A stretch of DNA of 64,000 nt. It comes from an uncultured Muribaculaceae bacterium. Its GTDB lineage: Bacteria > Bacteroidota > Bacteroidia > Bacteroidales > Muribaculaceae. This document shows positions 25,488 to 35,089 of this stretch, piece after piece (positions within the stretch are counted from its first letter, which is position 1; the number at the start of each line of letters is the position of its first letter). The notes under the pieces are model-generated. The model made no database searches and was not told the origin of the DNA. It was given only the letters and a program-made list of their open reading frames with translations. A program made the translations under genes and the position numbers. The stretch covers positions 1-64,000 of the forward strand of contig CAJTJV010000012.1 of NCBI GenBank assembly GCA_910576775.1. The letters are read 5' to 3'.

Positions 25488-26705
25488 TCAGTCGGCGATT
25501 TCCGGAGTCGAGCTTGAGCCGGAGACGGTTTCCTTTTGCGCATTGCCGAATACGCGGTCGACAATCTGTGCGATAGCGCCGTCGCCGGTAATGTTGCAGG
25601 CAGTGCCGAAGCTATCCATTGCTATGTAGAGCGCGATCATTAGGGCGTTGTCAGCTTCCGTGAATCCGAGTATGCTTGAGAGGATTCCCAAAGATGCCAT
25701 TATGGCGCCCCCCGGGACTCCAGGAGCCGCAACAATGGTGATGCCGAGCATGGCGACGAATGCTGCGAATGTCATGGGATCGACGGGCATGCCGTTGACA
25801 AGCATAAGAGCGACGGCGCAGGCTACAATTTTCAGTGTCGAGCCGGACATGTGGATAGTGGCGCACAAGGGTATGACAAAGCCGGCTATGTCTCGGTTCA
25901 CTCCCATGCGTATTGTCCGTTCGAGAGTTACGGGAATTGTTGCCGCGGATGACTGGGTTCCAAGAGCTGTGGCGTAGGCAGGAAGCATCGTACGGAGTGC
26001 CTTGAATGGGTTGTAGCCGGAAAATATCGATGCAATCAGATATTGGAGCAGAAGCACACCGATGTGTAGTACGAAGATAACAGCGATAATTGTCAGGAAT
26101 GTTGACAGAACCGGTCCAACAGTACCTTCTACTGTTATAGAAAGAAATATTCCGAAGATATATAATGGCAGGAGTGGTATTATGGCCCTGTTGATTACAT
26201 ATTTTATAAGGTTACAGAAATCGCCGAGGATTCCTTTTAGCCTTGATGTCATGTCCGGTAGCATGGCACATCCGAATCCGAGGACAAAAGCAAGCACGAG
26301 TGCCGATGTGACAGTCATAAGAGGTGGCATGTCTATTGTGAAGAACGGCTCAGGTGCTCCGGACGCTGTCTCGAGGCGTGGCAGGCTTATGTCGCCGAGC
26401 AGAGAAGGAAATATGGCTTCTGAGGTGTAGAATGAAAGCATTCCCGAGCAGAAAGTCATAAGATAGGCGATTCCCACAGTGGTAATGAGCATGGAACCTG
26501 CGCGTTTGCCTATGTCGGCTATTGCCGGTGCGACAAAGGCCACTATGAGAAGGGGAATCGTGAAATTCAGGAAGGCGCTGAAAATCGAATTGAAAGTAGC
26601 GAAAGCACGGCATAATGCCGTGGGAAAGAAAAATCCGCATCCTATGCCAAGGGCTATAGCGATTATTATGCGGCCAAGGAGGCCGGGTTTGTGTTTAGTC
26701 TTCAT
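25488..26705 (-). CDS. Na+/dicarboxylate-type symporter (DAACS family)
   Basis: This membrane protein has 405 residues from the ATG at 26705. The re-entrant serine-rich loop GTQSSAATIPVTL, the CATIHMSGSTLKI segment and the C-terminal DSFGTACNITGDGAIAQIV are hallmarks of the sodium:dicarboxylate/glutamate symporter family. The substrate may be an acidic amino acid, dicarboxylate or serine/threonine. An upstream start exists but would lie deep in tatC. The first 11 bp overlap the tatC 3' end, so it is read from the tat transcript. Confidence 0.88.
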   Translation of the reverse strand: MKTKHKPGLLGRIIIAIALGIGCGFFFPTALCRAFATFNSIFSAFLNFTIPLLIVAFVAPAIADIGKRAGSMLITTVGIAYLMTFCSGMLSFYTSEAIFPSLLGDISLPRLETASGAPEPFFTIDMPPLMTVTSALVLAFVLGFGCAMLPDMTSRLKGILGDFCNLIKYVINRAIIPLLPLYIFGIFLSITVEGTVGPVLSTFLTIIAVIFVLHIGVLLLQYLIASIFSGYNPFKALRTMLPAYATALGTQSSAATIPVTLERTIRMGVNRDIAGFVIPLCATIHMSGSTLKIVACAVALMLVNGMPVDPMTFAAFVAMLGITIVAAPGVPGGAIMASLGILSSILGFTEADNALMIALYIAMDSFGTACNITGDGAIAQIVDRVFGNAQKETVSGSSSTPEIAD

Positions 26706-27498
26706 CGTCTTCCGGTCTGTCTGGTGGAACGAGACGGGCGGAAGCCTCCCAAAGCGCGTAAATCGGAATGAAAACAAGCATCAGTGTGAAGGGATCGCCT
26801 GTCGGTGTTATAATGGCGGCTACTACCAGAAGCACCACAATGGCGTGGCGACGGTAGTTTTTGAAGAATGAGCGTGTAAGAAGACCCATTTTGCCCAGAA
26901 GCCACGCCAGCAATGGCAATTCAAAGACGGCGCCCATCATGAGCAGAAGGGTAAAGAAATTATCCATATAAGAGTCGAGCGATACAATAGGACGGATGTG
27001 CGTGCTGAGAGTATATGTCGACAGAAAGCGGACAGCGAGCGGAAAAACAAGGAAATAGCCGACGGCGACACCGAGATAAAACATGATGTTGCCGAAGAAG
27101 AAAGCGCGGCGTATTCCTTTGCGTTCATTAGGATATAGAGCGGGAGATACGAATCCCCACAACAGATAAAGGATTACGGGGAATCCGATGATAAGAGCAG
27201 TCCAGCACGAGGCTGAGAAATGGATGAAAAGCTGTGATGCAAGCTCGATACTGACAACATCGACATCGAAGTCTCCCGGGGTGACGCTACCGGTTAAGGT
27301 ACTGATTTTGTCGAAAAGGCGGTAAATAGGAAACGAGTTGTTGCATGGTGCCATGATTACGTTATCGAAAATCCATGGCATGGCGGCGAAACTGCACGCC
27401 GCAAGGATTCCCGAAAACAGCAGTACGCGAATCAAGACGGAGCGCAGAGCGTCCAGATGATCCCAGAAAGTTGCTGATTCCGACGAGGCTTTATCCAT
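26695..27498 (-). CDS. tatC: Sec-independent protein translocase TatC
   Basis: TatC (267 residues) is the receptor for twin-arginine signal peptides in the inner membrane. Six hydrophobic segments, the N-terminal FWDHLDALRSVLIR and the PxxPLYxFxxPAL-like LWGFVSPALYPNERK segment in the second cytoplasmic loop are clear. The first periplasmic loop is long, as usual for Bacteroidetes. It follows tatA by 12 nt and overlaps the downstream symporter gene by 11 bp. Confidence 0.94.
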   Translation of the reverse strand: MDKASSESATFWDHLDALRSVLIRVLLFSGILAACSFAAMPWIFDNVIMAPCNNSFPIYRLFDKISTLTGSVTPGDFDVDVVSIELASQLFIHFSASCWTALIIGFPVILYLLWGFVSPALYPNERKGIRRAFFFGNIMFYLGVAVGYFLVFPLAVRFLSTYTLSTHIRPIVSLDSYMDNFFTLLLMMGAVFELPLLAWLLGKMGLLTRSFFKNYRRHAIVVLLVVAAIITPTGDPFTLMLVFIPIYALWEASARLVPPDRPEDDED

Positions 27499-27510
27499 CG
27501 CGGTTTGTTA

Positions 27511-27747
27511 TCAGTTCTTTTCCCCGGTTTCGGTAGATTTGTCGTCCTCTTCGAGGGGCTTTTCCATTTCGCGTTTGGCGTCCTGCATTCCTTTTCGGAA
27601 AGAGTGGACACCTTTGCCAAGGCCGCGCATCAGTTCGGGAATCTTCTTGCCTCCGAATAAAAGAAGGATGGCCAGAAAGATTATAATCCATTCCCAACCG
27701 CGCAGGTTACCGAGGAAGACGGGTAATATGTATGTTGTAAGTGTCAT
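27511..27747 (-). CDS. tatA: Sec-independent protein translocase TatA/E
   Basis: This 78-residue TatA-type protein has one hydrophobic segment (LRGWEWIIIFLAILLLFGG), a Phe-Gly hinge followed by the amphipathic helix KKIPELMRGLGKGVHSFRKG, and a charged tail. TatA oligomers form the translocation site with TatC. Its start lies about 60 nt from the fabD promoter of the opposite strand. Confidence 0.93.
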   Translation of the reverse strand: MTLTTYILPVFLGNLRGWEWIIIFLAILLLFGGKKIPELMRGLGKGVHSFRKGMQDAKREMEKPLEEDDKSTETGEKN

Positions 27748-27808
27748 GCTTGAAAGTGTGTAATGATTATTCCGAGTGTAAAGTTAATAATAATTCGACA
27801 AAAAGCAC

Positions 27809-27816
27809 TATCTTTG
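27809..27816 (+). promoter_or_regulatory. -7 box of fabD
   Basis: TATCTTTG (27809-27816) lies 32 nt before the fabD ATG at 27849. The upstream region has TTA (27784-27786) instead of a good TTG. Confidence 0.55.
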
Positions 27817-27848
27817 CATCGTTTTTAAGACATTTTTATTATAACGAT

Positions 27849-28727
27849 ATGAAAGCATACGTTTTTCCCGGACAGGGCGCTCAGTTTGTCGGTATGGGTA
27901 AAGACCTCTACGACAATAATGAGAAAGCCCGAGAGCTTTTTGAAAAAGCCAACGATATTCTGGGTTTCCGCATTACAGACCTTATGTTCAACGGCACCGA
28001 TGAAGATCTCCGCCAGACAGCCGTTACACAGCCTGCAATTTTCCTTCACTCCGTGCTTCTCGCCACATGTCTCGGTGACGAATTCAAGCCCGATATGGTT
28101 GCCGGTCACTCACTCGGCGAGTTTTCCGCTCTTGTTGCCGCCGGCGCACTGAAATTCGAGGACGGTCTCCGTCTTGTCGCGGCCCGTGCCAATGCCATGC
28201 AGAAGGCTTGTGAACTTACAGAATCAACAATGGCTGCTGTCATCGCGCTTCCCGACGAAAAAGTTGAAGAAATATGTGCCGGCATTGATGGTGTTGTTGT
28301 CTGTGCGAATTATAATTGTCCCGGCCAGCTCGTGATTTCCGGCGAGGTTGCTGCTATCGATGCCGCCTGCGAGGCTCTCAAGGCAGCCGGTGCCAAACGA
28401 GCTCTCAAACTTAAGGTCGGCGGTGCATTCCATTCCCCGTGCATGGAACCTGCGCGTGCCGAACTTGCAAAAGCTATAGAGCAGACTGAGGTACATGTTC
28501 CCGTATGTCCGGTTTATCAGAATGTGGACGCGCTTCCTCACACCGATCCGGTGGAAATCAAAGCAAACCTTGTGGCTCAGCTTACGGCACCCGTGCGCTG
28601 GACTCAGACCGTACGCAATATGATTGCTGATGGTGCCACCGAATTTGTCGAACTCGGTCCGGGCAAAGTACTTCAGGGTCTTGTAAGTAAAATCGATTCC
28701 TCTGTAGCAGTCTCCGGCATGCAGTAA
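27849..28727 (+). CDS. fabD: Malonyl-CoA:ACP transacylase
   Basis: FabD transfers malonyl from CoA to acyl carrier protein for fatty-acid synthesis. The 292-residue protein has the N-terminal FPGQGAQFVGMG, the nucleophile elbow GHSLGE (Ser88), an AGGAFHS-like GGAFHSPCM with the catalytic His near 197, and the C-terminal FVELGPGKVLQGL. I place the start at ATG 27849 because an upstream extension reaches back over the promoter and the tatA start. A bidirectional terminator follows. Confidence 0.95.
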   Translation: MKAYVFPGQGAQFVGMGKDLYDNNEKARELFEKANDILGFRITDLMFNGTDEDLRQTAVTQPAIFLHSVLLATCLGDEFKPDMVAGHSLGEFSALVAAGALKFEDGLRLVAARANAMQKACELTESTMAAVIALPDEKVEEICAGIDGVVVCANYNCPGQLVISGEVAAIDAACEALKAAGAKRALKLKVGGAFHSPCMEPARAELAKAIEQTEVHVPVCPVYQNVDALPHTDPVEIKANLVAQLTAPVRWTQTVRNMIADGATEFVELGPGKVLQGLVSKIDSSVAVSGMQ

Positions 28728-28743
28728 TTGCCGCTTGCATACA

Positions 28744-28785
28744 AAAAACAGGCGCGTCAGGATAATCCCTGTCGCGCCTGTTTTT
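28744..28785. terminator. Bidirectional terminator between fabD and ferritin
   Basis: AAAAACAGGCGCG (28744-28756) and CGCGCCTGTTTTT (28773-28785) pair perfectly over 13 bp, with A and T tracts that serve both strands. fabD and ferritin converge on it. Confidence 0.85.
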
Positions 28786-28810
28786 CTATGTAATATAACG
28801 TATTAAGGGT

Positions 28811-29332
28811 TTATGCTTTTGCCTGGAGGGGAGAGGGCACGTTGTAGACGCGTGTTGCCAGTTCCTGGTCGAGCATATAGAGTGCAAGACCGTTGTCGCC
28901 GATAAGTTTGAGGCGGTCGATAAGAGCCTGTGCGGTTTCTTCCTCTTCCACCTGTTCTGCTACGAACCAGTCGAGCTTGCCGCGGGTAGCATAATCGTGT
29001 TCAGCCTCTGCGAGAGCGTAAAGCGAGTTAATCATCGCTGTTACTTTTTCTTCATGTTCGAGTGTGTGCATGTAGGCAGCGAGAGGCGATTCCCATGTTG
29101 TGGGAACGGCGTCGATTGCCTTGAGTTCCACGCGGCCACCACGGCTGAGCAAATAGTTGATGAAGATTTCGGCGTGTGCCTGTTCTTCCTTGAACTGGAT
29201 GCGGAACCAGTTTGCTATTCCGGCATGGCCTTCGCTTTCGAAATGCATGCCCATGGAGAGATAAAGATATGCCGACCAGAGTTCGGCATTAATCTGCGCG
29301 TTGATAGCGTCTTGAATTTTTGGACTAATCAT
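28811..29332 (-). CDS. ftnA: Non-heme ferritin
   Basis: This 173-residue ferritin stores iron as a 24-mer with a ferroxidase centre. Visible residues include Glu17 in QINAELWSAYLYLSM, Glu50 and His53 in FKEEQAHAEIF, and the later EEKVTAMIN and VAEQVEEEETA segments, matching bacterial FtnA. The cytoplasmic protein starts at a clean ATG. No clear TAnnTTTG box lies directly upstream, so its expression control is not visible here. Confidence 0.95.
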   Translation of the reverse strand: MISPKIQDAINAQINAELWSAYLYLSMGMHFESEGHAGIANWFRIQFKEEQAHAEIFINYLLSRGGRVELKAIDAVPTTWESPLAAYMHTLEHEEKVTAMINSLYALAEAEHDYATRGKLDWFVAEQVEEEETAQALIDRLKLIGDNGLALYMLDQELATRVYNVPSPLQAKA

Positions 29333-29406
29333 AATGATTAAAATATAGGATTTATGTTGTTATTATTGCTTCCGGGGCGTTCTGGCATGGCCATGGGAGC
29401 TTGGAA

Positions 29407-30993
29407 CTATTTTTTTATTATCGCATACATAGGAGTGCGGTGATCGCAGGAGCGCTGCTTCAGCAGTTTTGTATCAAATCCGTTGGGAATATCGAGCGTT
29501 TCAGGCCGTACGTCTGTCAGAATAATTGTTCCTTTTGGATATTCTGTCAGTTCTCCGAAGGATTTGATTGGTTTCACCTTGTTGTCGAGATAGAAATTGG
29601 CGGTATATGGTCTGAACTTTTCGGTACATAGCACGGCAGGTGCTTTCATCAGTTCAGGAACCACGTTAGTATCGCTTTTTGGATTCAATACTGCCGGCAT
29701 TATGGCAGATGCATAGGCCAGGTATAGTCCCCATATGATGAGTAGGAGGTGGCCTACCGGGCTGTGTCGGTTTATGAACCATGCTAATCCGAATATCACC
29801 GGAAATGCCAGCATGATATACTGCCACCATTCCAAAGTATCCATAGGCAGAAATTTCATCGGATAGAATTGCATCGCTACAGCTGATGCTGGTGCGAGAA
29901 TGGCGATAGTTGCCATCATCCATGTGAAGAAACGTGTTGTTTTTGCGGAAGAGTCATCACAAAGGAGCGCGGTGATGCCATAACATAGGAAAGGATATGC
30001 AGGCAGAAGGTAGACGCTACGTTTACTCGAGGGAATGCAATAAAAAATTATGACTGTCGCCGCAACAGTAAGTGCAAGCTTTCCTGCGGGTGTCAGACGG
30101 ATGTCTTTCAAGCGTCTTGCCGATGGCAATGCGGCGATAAGCAGCACCGTCCAGGGTAGCAGACCGAGAATTATGGTGACAAAATTGTACCAGAAAGGAT
30201 TGACATGACTCTCGTACGACATGTTCCCCGTCAGACGGCCGATGTTTTCTTCCATCATAAGGTCGAGGAATCCATCGCCGCCACGAAGGTATGCCGCATA
30301 GTACCAGAGCGCGGGTATAACCATTGAAGCAACGGCGATGCCAAGCATGCGGAAGAACGTGGGGAAAAAACGGCGTCCGCGCAAAAGACCGTAGATACCC
30401 ATGGCGAGACACGGCAGAAGGCTCCCGACAGGACCCTTGGTAAGTGTGGCGCAGCTTAGAAGGATTATCACAGCTGCATATCGCATTGGGCGCCATTTCC
30501 CATCGTGCTCCATCAAGTTATAGAGCATGTATACAGCACCTGTCATGCAGGCCATAAGTATCATATCGAGACGGCATGCGACGGAGGCTCGGAATACTTC
30601 AATGCAAGTAAGCAGGACGAGTGAGAATATCATTCCGAACCGTGTGCCGCGTACGCTACGAGCCCAATAGAAACTGCCCATAATCATTGCGAGTGCGGCG
30701 AGAGCCGACGGCAGGCGGCTAAGGAATTCGTTTACCTCACCGCCGTTGAAAATTATGGCGAGAACGGCTATTATCCATGCCATGAAAGGCGGTTTGTATG
30801 GAATGTCGGTGCCGAAATTATGGGGCAGGATCCAGTCGCCCTGCTGAATCATGGAAACCGCTACGATAGCCTCTCTGGGTTCGCCTTTGCTATTGAACAA
30901 TGTTTCGCCAAGCCAGGGAATGAGCAGGACTGATGCCATCAGGAATATAATCAGTCCTGCCCCGGGGAGATAAGCGTCGTGTCGGGAGTCCAT
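29407..30993 (-). CDS. ArnT/PMT-like glycosyltransferase (GT39/83 family), membrane
   Basis: This polytopic inner-membrane protein has 528 residues and about 11-13 hydrophobic segments. The N-terminal loop has FNSKGEPREAIVAVSMIQQGDW and YKPPFMAW, matching the first periplasmic loop (acidic, polyprenyl-sugar binding) of ArnT-like transferases. It would move a sugar from an undecaprenyl or dolichyl-like carrier to lipid A or a glycan or protein. It begins 3 nt after the M6 protease gene and lies in that operon. The acceptor is not evident. Confidence 0.8.
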   Translation of the reverse strand: MDSRHDAYLPGAGLIIFLMASVLLIPWLGETLFNSKGEPREAIVAVSMIQQGDWILPHNFGTDIPYKPPFMAWIIAVLAIIFNGGEVNEFLSRLPSALAALAMIMGSFYWARSVRGTRFGMIFSLVLLTCIEVFRASVACRLDMILMACMTGAVYMLYNLMEHDGKWRPMRYAAVIILLSCATLTKGPVGSLLPCLAMGIYGLLRGRRFFPTFFRMLGIAVASMVIPALWYYAAYLRGGDGFLDLMMEENIGRLTGNMSYESHVNPFWYNFVTIILGLLPWTVLLIAALPSARRLKDIRLTPAGKLALTVAATVIIFYCIPSSKRSVYLLPAYPFLCYGITALLCDDSSAKTTRFFTWMMATIAILAPASAVAMQFYPMKFLPMDTLEWWQYIMLAFPVIFGLAWFINRHSPVGHLLLIIWGLYLAYASAIMPAVLNPKSDTNVVPELMKAPAVLCTEKFRPYTANFYLDNKVKPIKSFGELTEYPKGTIILTDVRPETLDIPNGFDTKLLKQRSCDHRTPMYAIIKK

Positions 30994-30996
30994 GGT

Positions 30997-33849
30997 CTAT
31001 TTTAGATTTATTTTTATTGAGCCTTGTGGAGTGGTTACAATGTAGAAACCTGCGGGTAGTTCCATTTCGGCATGTCCGTCAGTTCCGGCTTGCGTTTTGG
31101 CTGCTACAGCTCCGCTTAGAGTGTATACGGTAACGATGTCGCCGGGTGTTCCGCTGTACAGTACGGTGCGACCGTTGGCTGATATGGTTTTTGTTGATGC
31201 TATGGCATCGTTGATACCGTTTGTTTCCAGGCGGACAAAGACTTGGTTGGACGGGCGCGACCGGCGTCCTTCACTGTCGAGTCCGACAACGCTGAACCGA
31301 ATGCCTGTGGCCGAGGACGGAATCTCAACAGTATAGTTGAGCGCTGTACCGGCGTCGGCACTTTCTGCAAGCGGAAGATATACATATCCGCTGGTTGTGA
31401 TGGTGAGGTCGTCGAAAGCGATAGCGCCTTTTGTTGATGTGTATACGAATCTGAGCTGGTGGATACCGGTGGGAATTGTGGCATCAAGTGTTTTCCCGCG
31501 GGAGTTATAGACGTTGAGCGCGTTGAAAAGCGTCAGGGAGCGCCAGTTGTCCTTTTCGGAATAACGGCCTTGAAGGTCGAGTTTTGCAGCAGCTGCTACC
31601 GAAGCGCCCCTTAACCAGAAACTGATATTCTTGATGTCGAGTTCGATTTCCGGAGATGTGAGGGTAGCATTGTTGTTTTCGAATTTGAGAGCGGGCGCCG
31701 CCTCGCCGAAAAATCCTGTGGAGATACTGAAATAGCCGTGTTCTGCACCTTCGCTCCATTGCCAGCCTTCCGGTACGGTAATTTCCGTATCGGTTGCTTC
31801 GCCGAAGGCGATTTTGGTTCTGATATCATCGGCAAGCTCTTCATATTCCGCAGTCACAAGGTATTTTTCAGCGCCTTCGAGTGCTTCCCAGGTAAGGATG
31901 GCATTGTCGCCGGAGCGTTCGCAGGATATTGCGTTCGGCGCGGTATAGATAAAATCGATTTTCGGCGTAGTTATTGATGTTTCTTCCGAAGGATCTGAAA
32001 TGTTGCGTCCAATGCAGGCGCGGACAGTGCAGAAATATTCGGTATTGCCTTGCAGACTGTCGAATGTGTATTCGAGTACATTCCCGACATTGTAGTCCTT
32101 ATAGTCCCTTACAATAGCAATATTGCTGTCGATGTCGCGTGTATAGAAAGTTACAAGATATGATGTCGCGCCTTCGACAGTCTCCCATGTGGCGTGGACG
32201 TCGCCTATGTTGCCGGCACTGAGTTCAGGTTTGGCAGGAGCGGCTATTTCTATGGCGCCACCGAGCAGGTTGAAGGTAATCAGACCTTCGTTTTCCGTTA
32301 TGTCGGTAATCGGCATGTCGATACCTGTACCGTTCCAGTCGGCAAGAGCCGGATTTGTGTCGCGTGTTATAGATGTTTTTCCGGTAGTACCCGGGAAAGA
32401 GTAACCGGCAAGGGTAATTGAGGATTCGCCGGTGCGCCCGATTGCCTCTACTATATCCACGTGCTGGTGGTATCTGTTGTTGTTGACTATATTCTGATCC
32501 CATTTCAGCTGGTCGAAATCAATATGCCACAACAGCATTCCATGCCCCGGGATATATTTGTCCCATCCGTCTTGCTGGCGGTTTTCTATAAGAAAAAATT
32601 CATTGGTGTTCTGTGTCTGGATAAGGTATGCGCGGTTGCTGACGTGGATGGCGTCGAGTTCCACCGATTCGGGACCGTCGGCCACAAGAGGCTGGATCCA
32701 CCCGAGAGCGTTGCGTTCGAATACGCTGTAGTTCGGGGGCGTGCGGCTATCATTGTTGTAGGGGCCGTAATCCATCACCGACCATGATTTCGGGGTGCAC
32801 GAGAGTGTATACTGGGTTCCGTAAAGATCAGGCAAGCCCAGCACATGGGAGTATTCGTGGCAGAAGGTACCGATTCCGTCGGGTTTTCCGTCGGTAATCT
32901 CGTTGGAGCATGCGTACGCGTAGATTTTCTTGCCATTGTATTCCGGGCCGTTGTTGATCTGGTAGGAGTGCGGCCATACAGATGTCGAATGTCCGCCGCT
33001 GTTTTCGCCGAGGCCGGCATAGATTATGTAGATGTTGTCGACCTGGCCGTTATTGTCGTAATCATATATGGAGAAATCGATTTGATCCTTTAAAATTTCT
33101 GCCGCATGAAGAACCATTTCTTCCGGACGCAGGTCTTGGCCGTAACGGTTCTCTCCATAATACGCCATCTTGTTCGGCAATGTTACCGGACCGTAGACAT
33201 CAAAATGAGGACGGAAATTACCGTGACTCTGTTCGAGAAAATAGTCGCGGGCTGAGCCTGTGCCGTTGTATTCGTTGAATCCCTCTTTGTTGAGCATGTC
33301 GTCGAAGAAACGATGTGCGTCTGGTACGCGGAATTTCACGTCCTGATACTCGACAAGGAATACGAGACTGCGTACGTCACCTGTGCGGGGATAATTGGAA
33401 GTGAAAAGCCCCATACCGTATTGCGGCACTCCGTTGGCCGGTGCTTTTGTTGTGGCTTTTACCTGCGGCTGCGATTGTATTCTCGATATACGCGCTTTGG
33501 CGCTGCGCATAGCTATGACGTTTTCGAGATTTTGTGTTGAGATGTTACGGACAAATTCTTTCGCTTCTGTGGTTCGTGCAGAAGCTCCTGTTGCAGCCAT
33601 GGGGCTGAAAAGAATGTCACCGGAAGCATCAGCCTTTATATAGCGTAGTGTGCCTTCAGTATCAAAATCCATAGGAGTTCCGTCCTCGTCAATGTAATAG
33701 TGAGCGTATTCGTCACCGACAGGCATGGCTTTGACAATACTGCCGTCGGGTTGGACTATTGTACGAAAGACGCGCTTGGCGGGAATGGCAAATGCCGTCG
33801 AGGCTCCGATGAGCGATAACATAACGGCGGCGATAATTCTTATTTTCAT
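30997..33849 (-). CDS. Secreted M6-family metalloprotease with fibronectin III repeats and T9SS-type tail
   Basis: This large 950-residue secreted protease has a signal peptide (to about 20). The zinc site is HEYSHVLGLPD (331-341; HExxHxxGxxD), followed by SWSVMDYG, the Met-turn. Two Fn3-like repeats appear around 550-630 and 640-870. The last about 65 residues, with VTVYTLSGAVAA and LPAGFYIVTT, fit a type A T9SS sorting domain. The start at ATG 33849 gives a good signal peptide; a GTG at 33876 would only overlap the preceding stop. Family knowledge suggests extracellular protein degradation. Confidence 0.9.
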   Translation of the reverse strand: MKIRIIAAVMLSLIGASTAFAIPAKRVFRTIVQPDGSIVKAMPVGDEYAHYYIDEDGTPMDFDTEGTLRYIKADASGDILFSPMAATGASARTTEAKEFVRNISTQNLENVIAMRSAKARISRIQSQPQVKATTKAPANGVPQYGMGLFTSNYPRTGDVRSLVFLVEYQDVKFRVPDAHRFFDDMLNKEGFNEYNGTGSARDYFLEQSHGNFRPHFDVYGPVTLPNKMAYYGENRYGQDLRPEEMVLHAAEILKDQIDFSIYDYDNNGQVDNIYIIYAGLGENSGGHSTSVWPHSYQINNGPEYNGKKIYAYACSNEITDGKPDGIGTFCHEYSHVLGLPDLYGTQYTLSCTPKSWSVMDYGPYNNDSRTPPNYSVFERNALGWIQPLVADGPESVELDAIHVSNRAYLIQTQNTNEFFLIENRQQDGWDKYIPGHGMLLWHIDFDQLKWDQNIVNNNRYHQHVDIVEAIGRTGESSITLAGYSFPGTTGKTSITRDTNPALADWNGTGIDMPITDITENEGLITFNLLGGAIEIAAPAKPELSAGNIGDVHATWETVEGATSYLVTFYTRDIDSNIAIVRDYKDYNVGNVLEYTFDSLQGNTEYFCTVRACIGRNISDPSEETSITTPKIDFIYTAPNAISCERSGDNAILTWEALEGAEKYLVTAEYEELADDIRTKIAFGEATDTEITVPEGWQWSEGAEHGYFSISTGFFGEAAPALKFENNNATLTSPEIELDIKNISFWLRGASVAAAAKLDLQGRYSEKDNWRSLTLFNALNVYNSRGKTLDATIPTGIHQLRFVYTSTKGAIAFDDLTITTSGYVYLPLAESADAGTALNYTVEIPSSATGIRFSVVGLDSEGRRSRPSNQVFVRLETNGINDAIASTKTISANGRTVLYSGTPGDIVTVYTLSGAVAAKTQAGTDGHAEMELPAGFYIVTTPQGSIKINLK

Positions 33850-33872
33850 TGCAGAAGATAAATGGTGTGCTG

Positions 33873-34601
33873 TCACTGCTCTTCATCTTTCATTTCTGAA
33901 GGATGCTTTTCAAAGTATTGGTTCAGCATTTCGTTGATGTTGAAATAATATCCCGATGATGGTTGCGAATCACTTTTCTTGATTTCAATATAATCGTAAT
34001 GTGGAGGTTCGAACCTTTGGCTTGTGGCCGTAAGTCCGGAAAGATTAAGAAAATCGTATTCATGCTGTGGATACACTACCATGTAGGCGTTGTCGGGATC
34101 GGAGCCGGTGCCGGACGCGGCTATTACGAGAAGCAGATGGTTGAGCTTGTACTGCCATATTTTGGCGAGGTCGAATTTTCCGTTCTGCTCGTAGACATAT
34201 ATGCGGTTGGTGAGTTGTCTCAGATCTACCGGGTTATCGTCGAGCACCTGCAAGGCATAGTCGAGCATTTTGCCTCTGTCGGCGCGTGTGCGTTTGGCTT
34301 TTGCGTATATGGGAATCAGTTCCTGAAAAAGAGCCTGGTTGGGTGCTTCCCGGTATGGATCGTAATCCTCCTGAAACATTGTTCCGTAATAGAAATACTG
34401 GAAATCCTGTGGTGTCATGACAGTATCGTTGGCCATGAAAGATTTCAGCAGGGTAGGGTAATAGTATTTTGACTCGGGGTCTACCGATTCCTTGGCGATT
34501 TTACTTATGTCCGGCGGTCCAAGCTCCGTGCGGGCATTGGATTTTGCGAATGCAGAGAGGAAAGATGCAAGAATAAATATTGTGGCGACGAACTTTTTCA
34601 T
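33873..34601 (-). CDS. DUF4919-family exported protein
   Basis: This 242-residue protein has a signal peptide (MKKFVATIFILASFLSAFA) and features of the DUF4919 family, including KYYYPTLLKSFMANDTVMTPQDFQYFYYG. No catalytic motif is seen. The start at ATG 34601 overlaps the DUF456 stop (ATGA), which excludes a longer frame running into that gene. It is located between DUF456 and the M6 protease genes; a link to secretion or processing of the protease is only a guess. Confidence 0.75.
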   Translation of the reverse strand: MKKFVATIFILASFLSAFAKSNARTELGPPDISKIAKESVDPESKYYYPTLLKSFMANDTVMTPQDFQYFYYGTMFQEDYDPYREAPNQALFQELIPIYAKAKRTRADRGKMLDYALQVLDDNPVDLRQLTNRIYVYEQNGKFDLAKIWQYKLNHLLLVIAASGTGSDPDNAYMVVYPQHEYDFLNLSGLTATSQRFEPPHYDYIEIKKSDSQPSSGYYFNINEMLNQYFEKHPSEMKDEEQ

Positions 34602-35083
34602 AATGCGGTGGCGAGTACGATAGCTGCCTGCGAGCAACTTACTACAGCAGGCAGCCCCTTGGCGCAGAGGTATTGGAGGAATTCGGGTGAGCCGATACTC
34701 TTTTTGGGTCCTTTGGGAAGAGTCATGAAAGCGACTGAACCGAGGAATGCACCTGCAATCGCTCCGATTATGAAAGAAGCTGCAGTAGGCGCACAGGCAT
34801 AACCTACGGCTATGCCTGCGATGGTTCCGGTAACGACATATGGCACTCCGGCTCGTGTACGTGAGAGAGCCTTGGGTTGGAGATAATTCAGCATAAGCAC
34901 AATCATGGAAGCTATGCCCCAGAAAAGGAGTACTTTTCCATTTATGTAAGCCGCGCCGGCGAAATGTGCCGACAGCATACCGAGCCATGAGGCAAGAACA
35001 GAGGGAATGCGCGGGTAGAAGCATGTAATAATAGCTATAGATGCCAGCGCTATGGATAATATTTGAAATACAGTCATTGTCAT
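34598..35083 (-). CDS. DUF456 membrane protein
   Basis: This 161-residue small polytopic protein has four or five hydrophobic segments and glycine-rich stretches such as TIAGIAVGYACAPTAASFIIGAIAGAFLGS, typical of DUF456. The function of the family is not known. It is first in an operon with the DUF4919 gene, the M6 protease and the glycosyltransferase, and has a -7 box upstream. Confidence 0.75.
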   Translation of the reverse strand: MTMTVFQILSIALASIAIITCFYPRIPSVLASWLGMLSAHFAGAAYINGKVLLFWGIASMIVLMLNYLQPKALSRTRAGVPYVVTGTIAGIAVGYACAPTAASFIIGAIAGAFLGSVAFMTLPKGPKKSIGSPEFLQYLCAKGLPAVVSCSQAAIVLATAL

Positions 35084-35089
35084 AGCTTA

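Noticed and set aside
34602..35024. A long N-terminal extension of the DUF4919 gene
   Set aside because: It runs through the DUF456 gene, and the signal peptide starts at the ATG at 34601.
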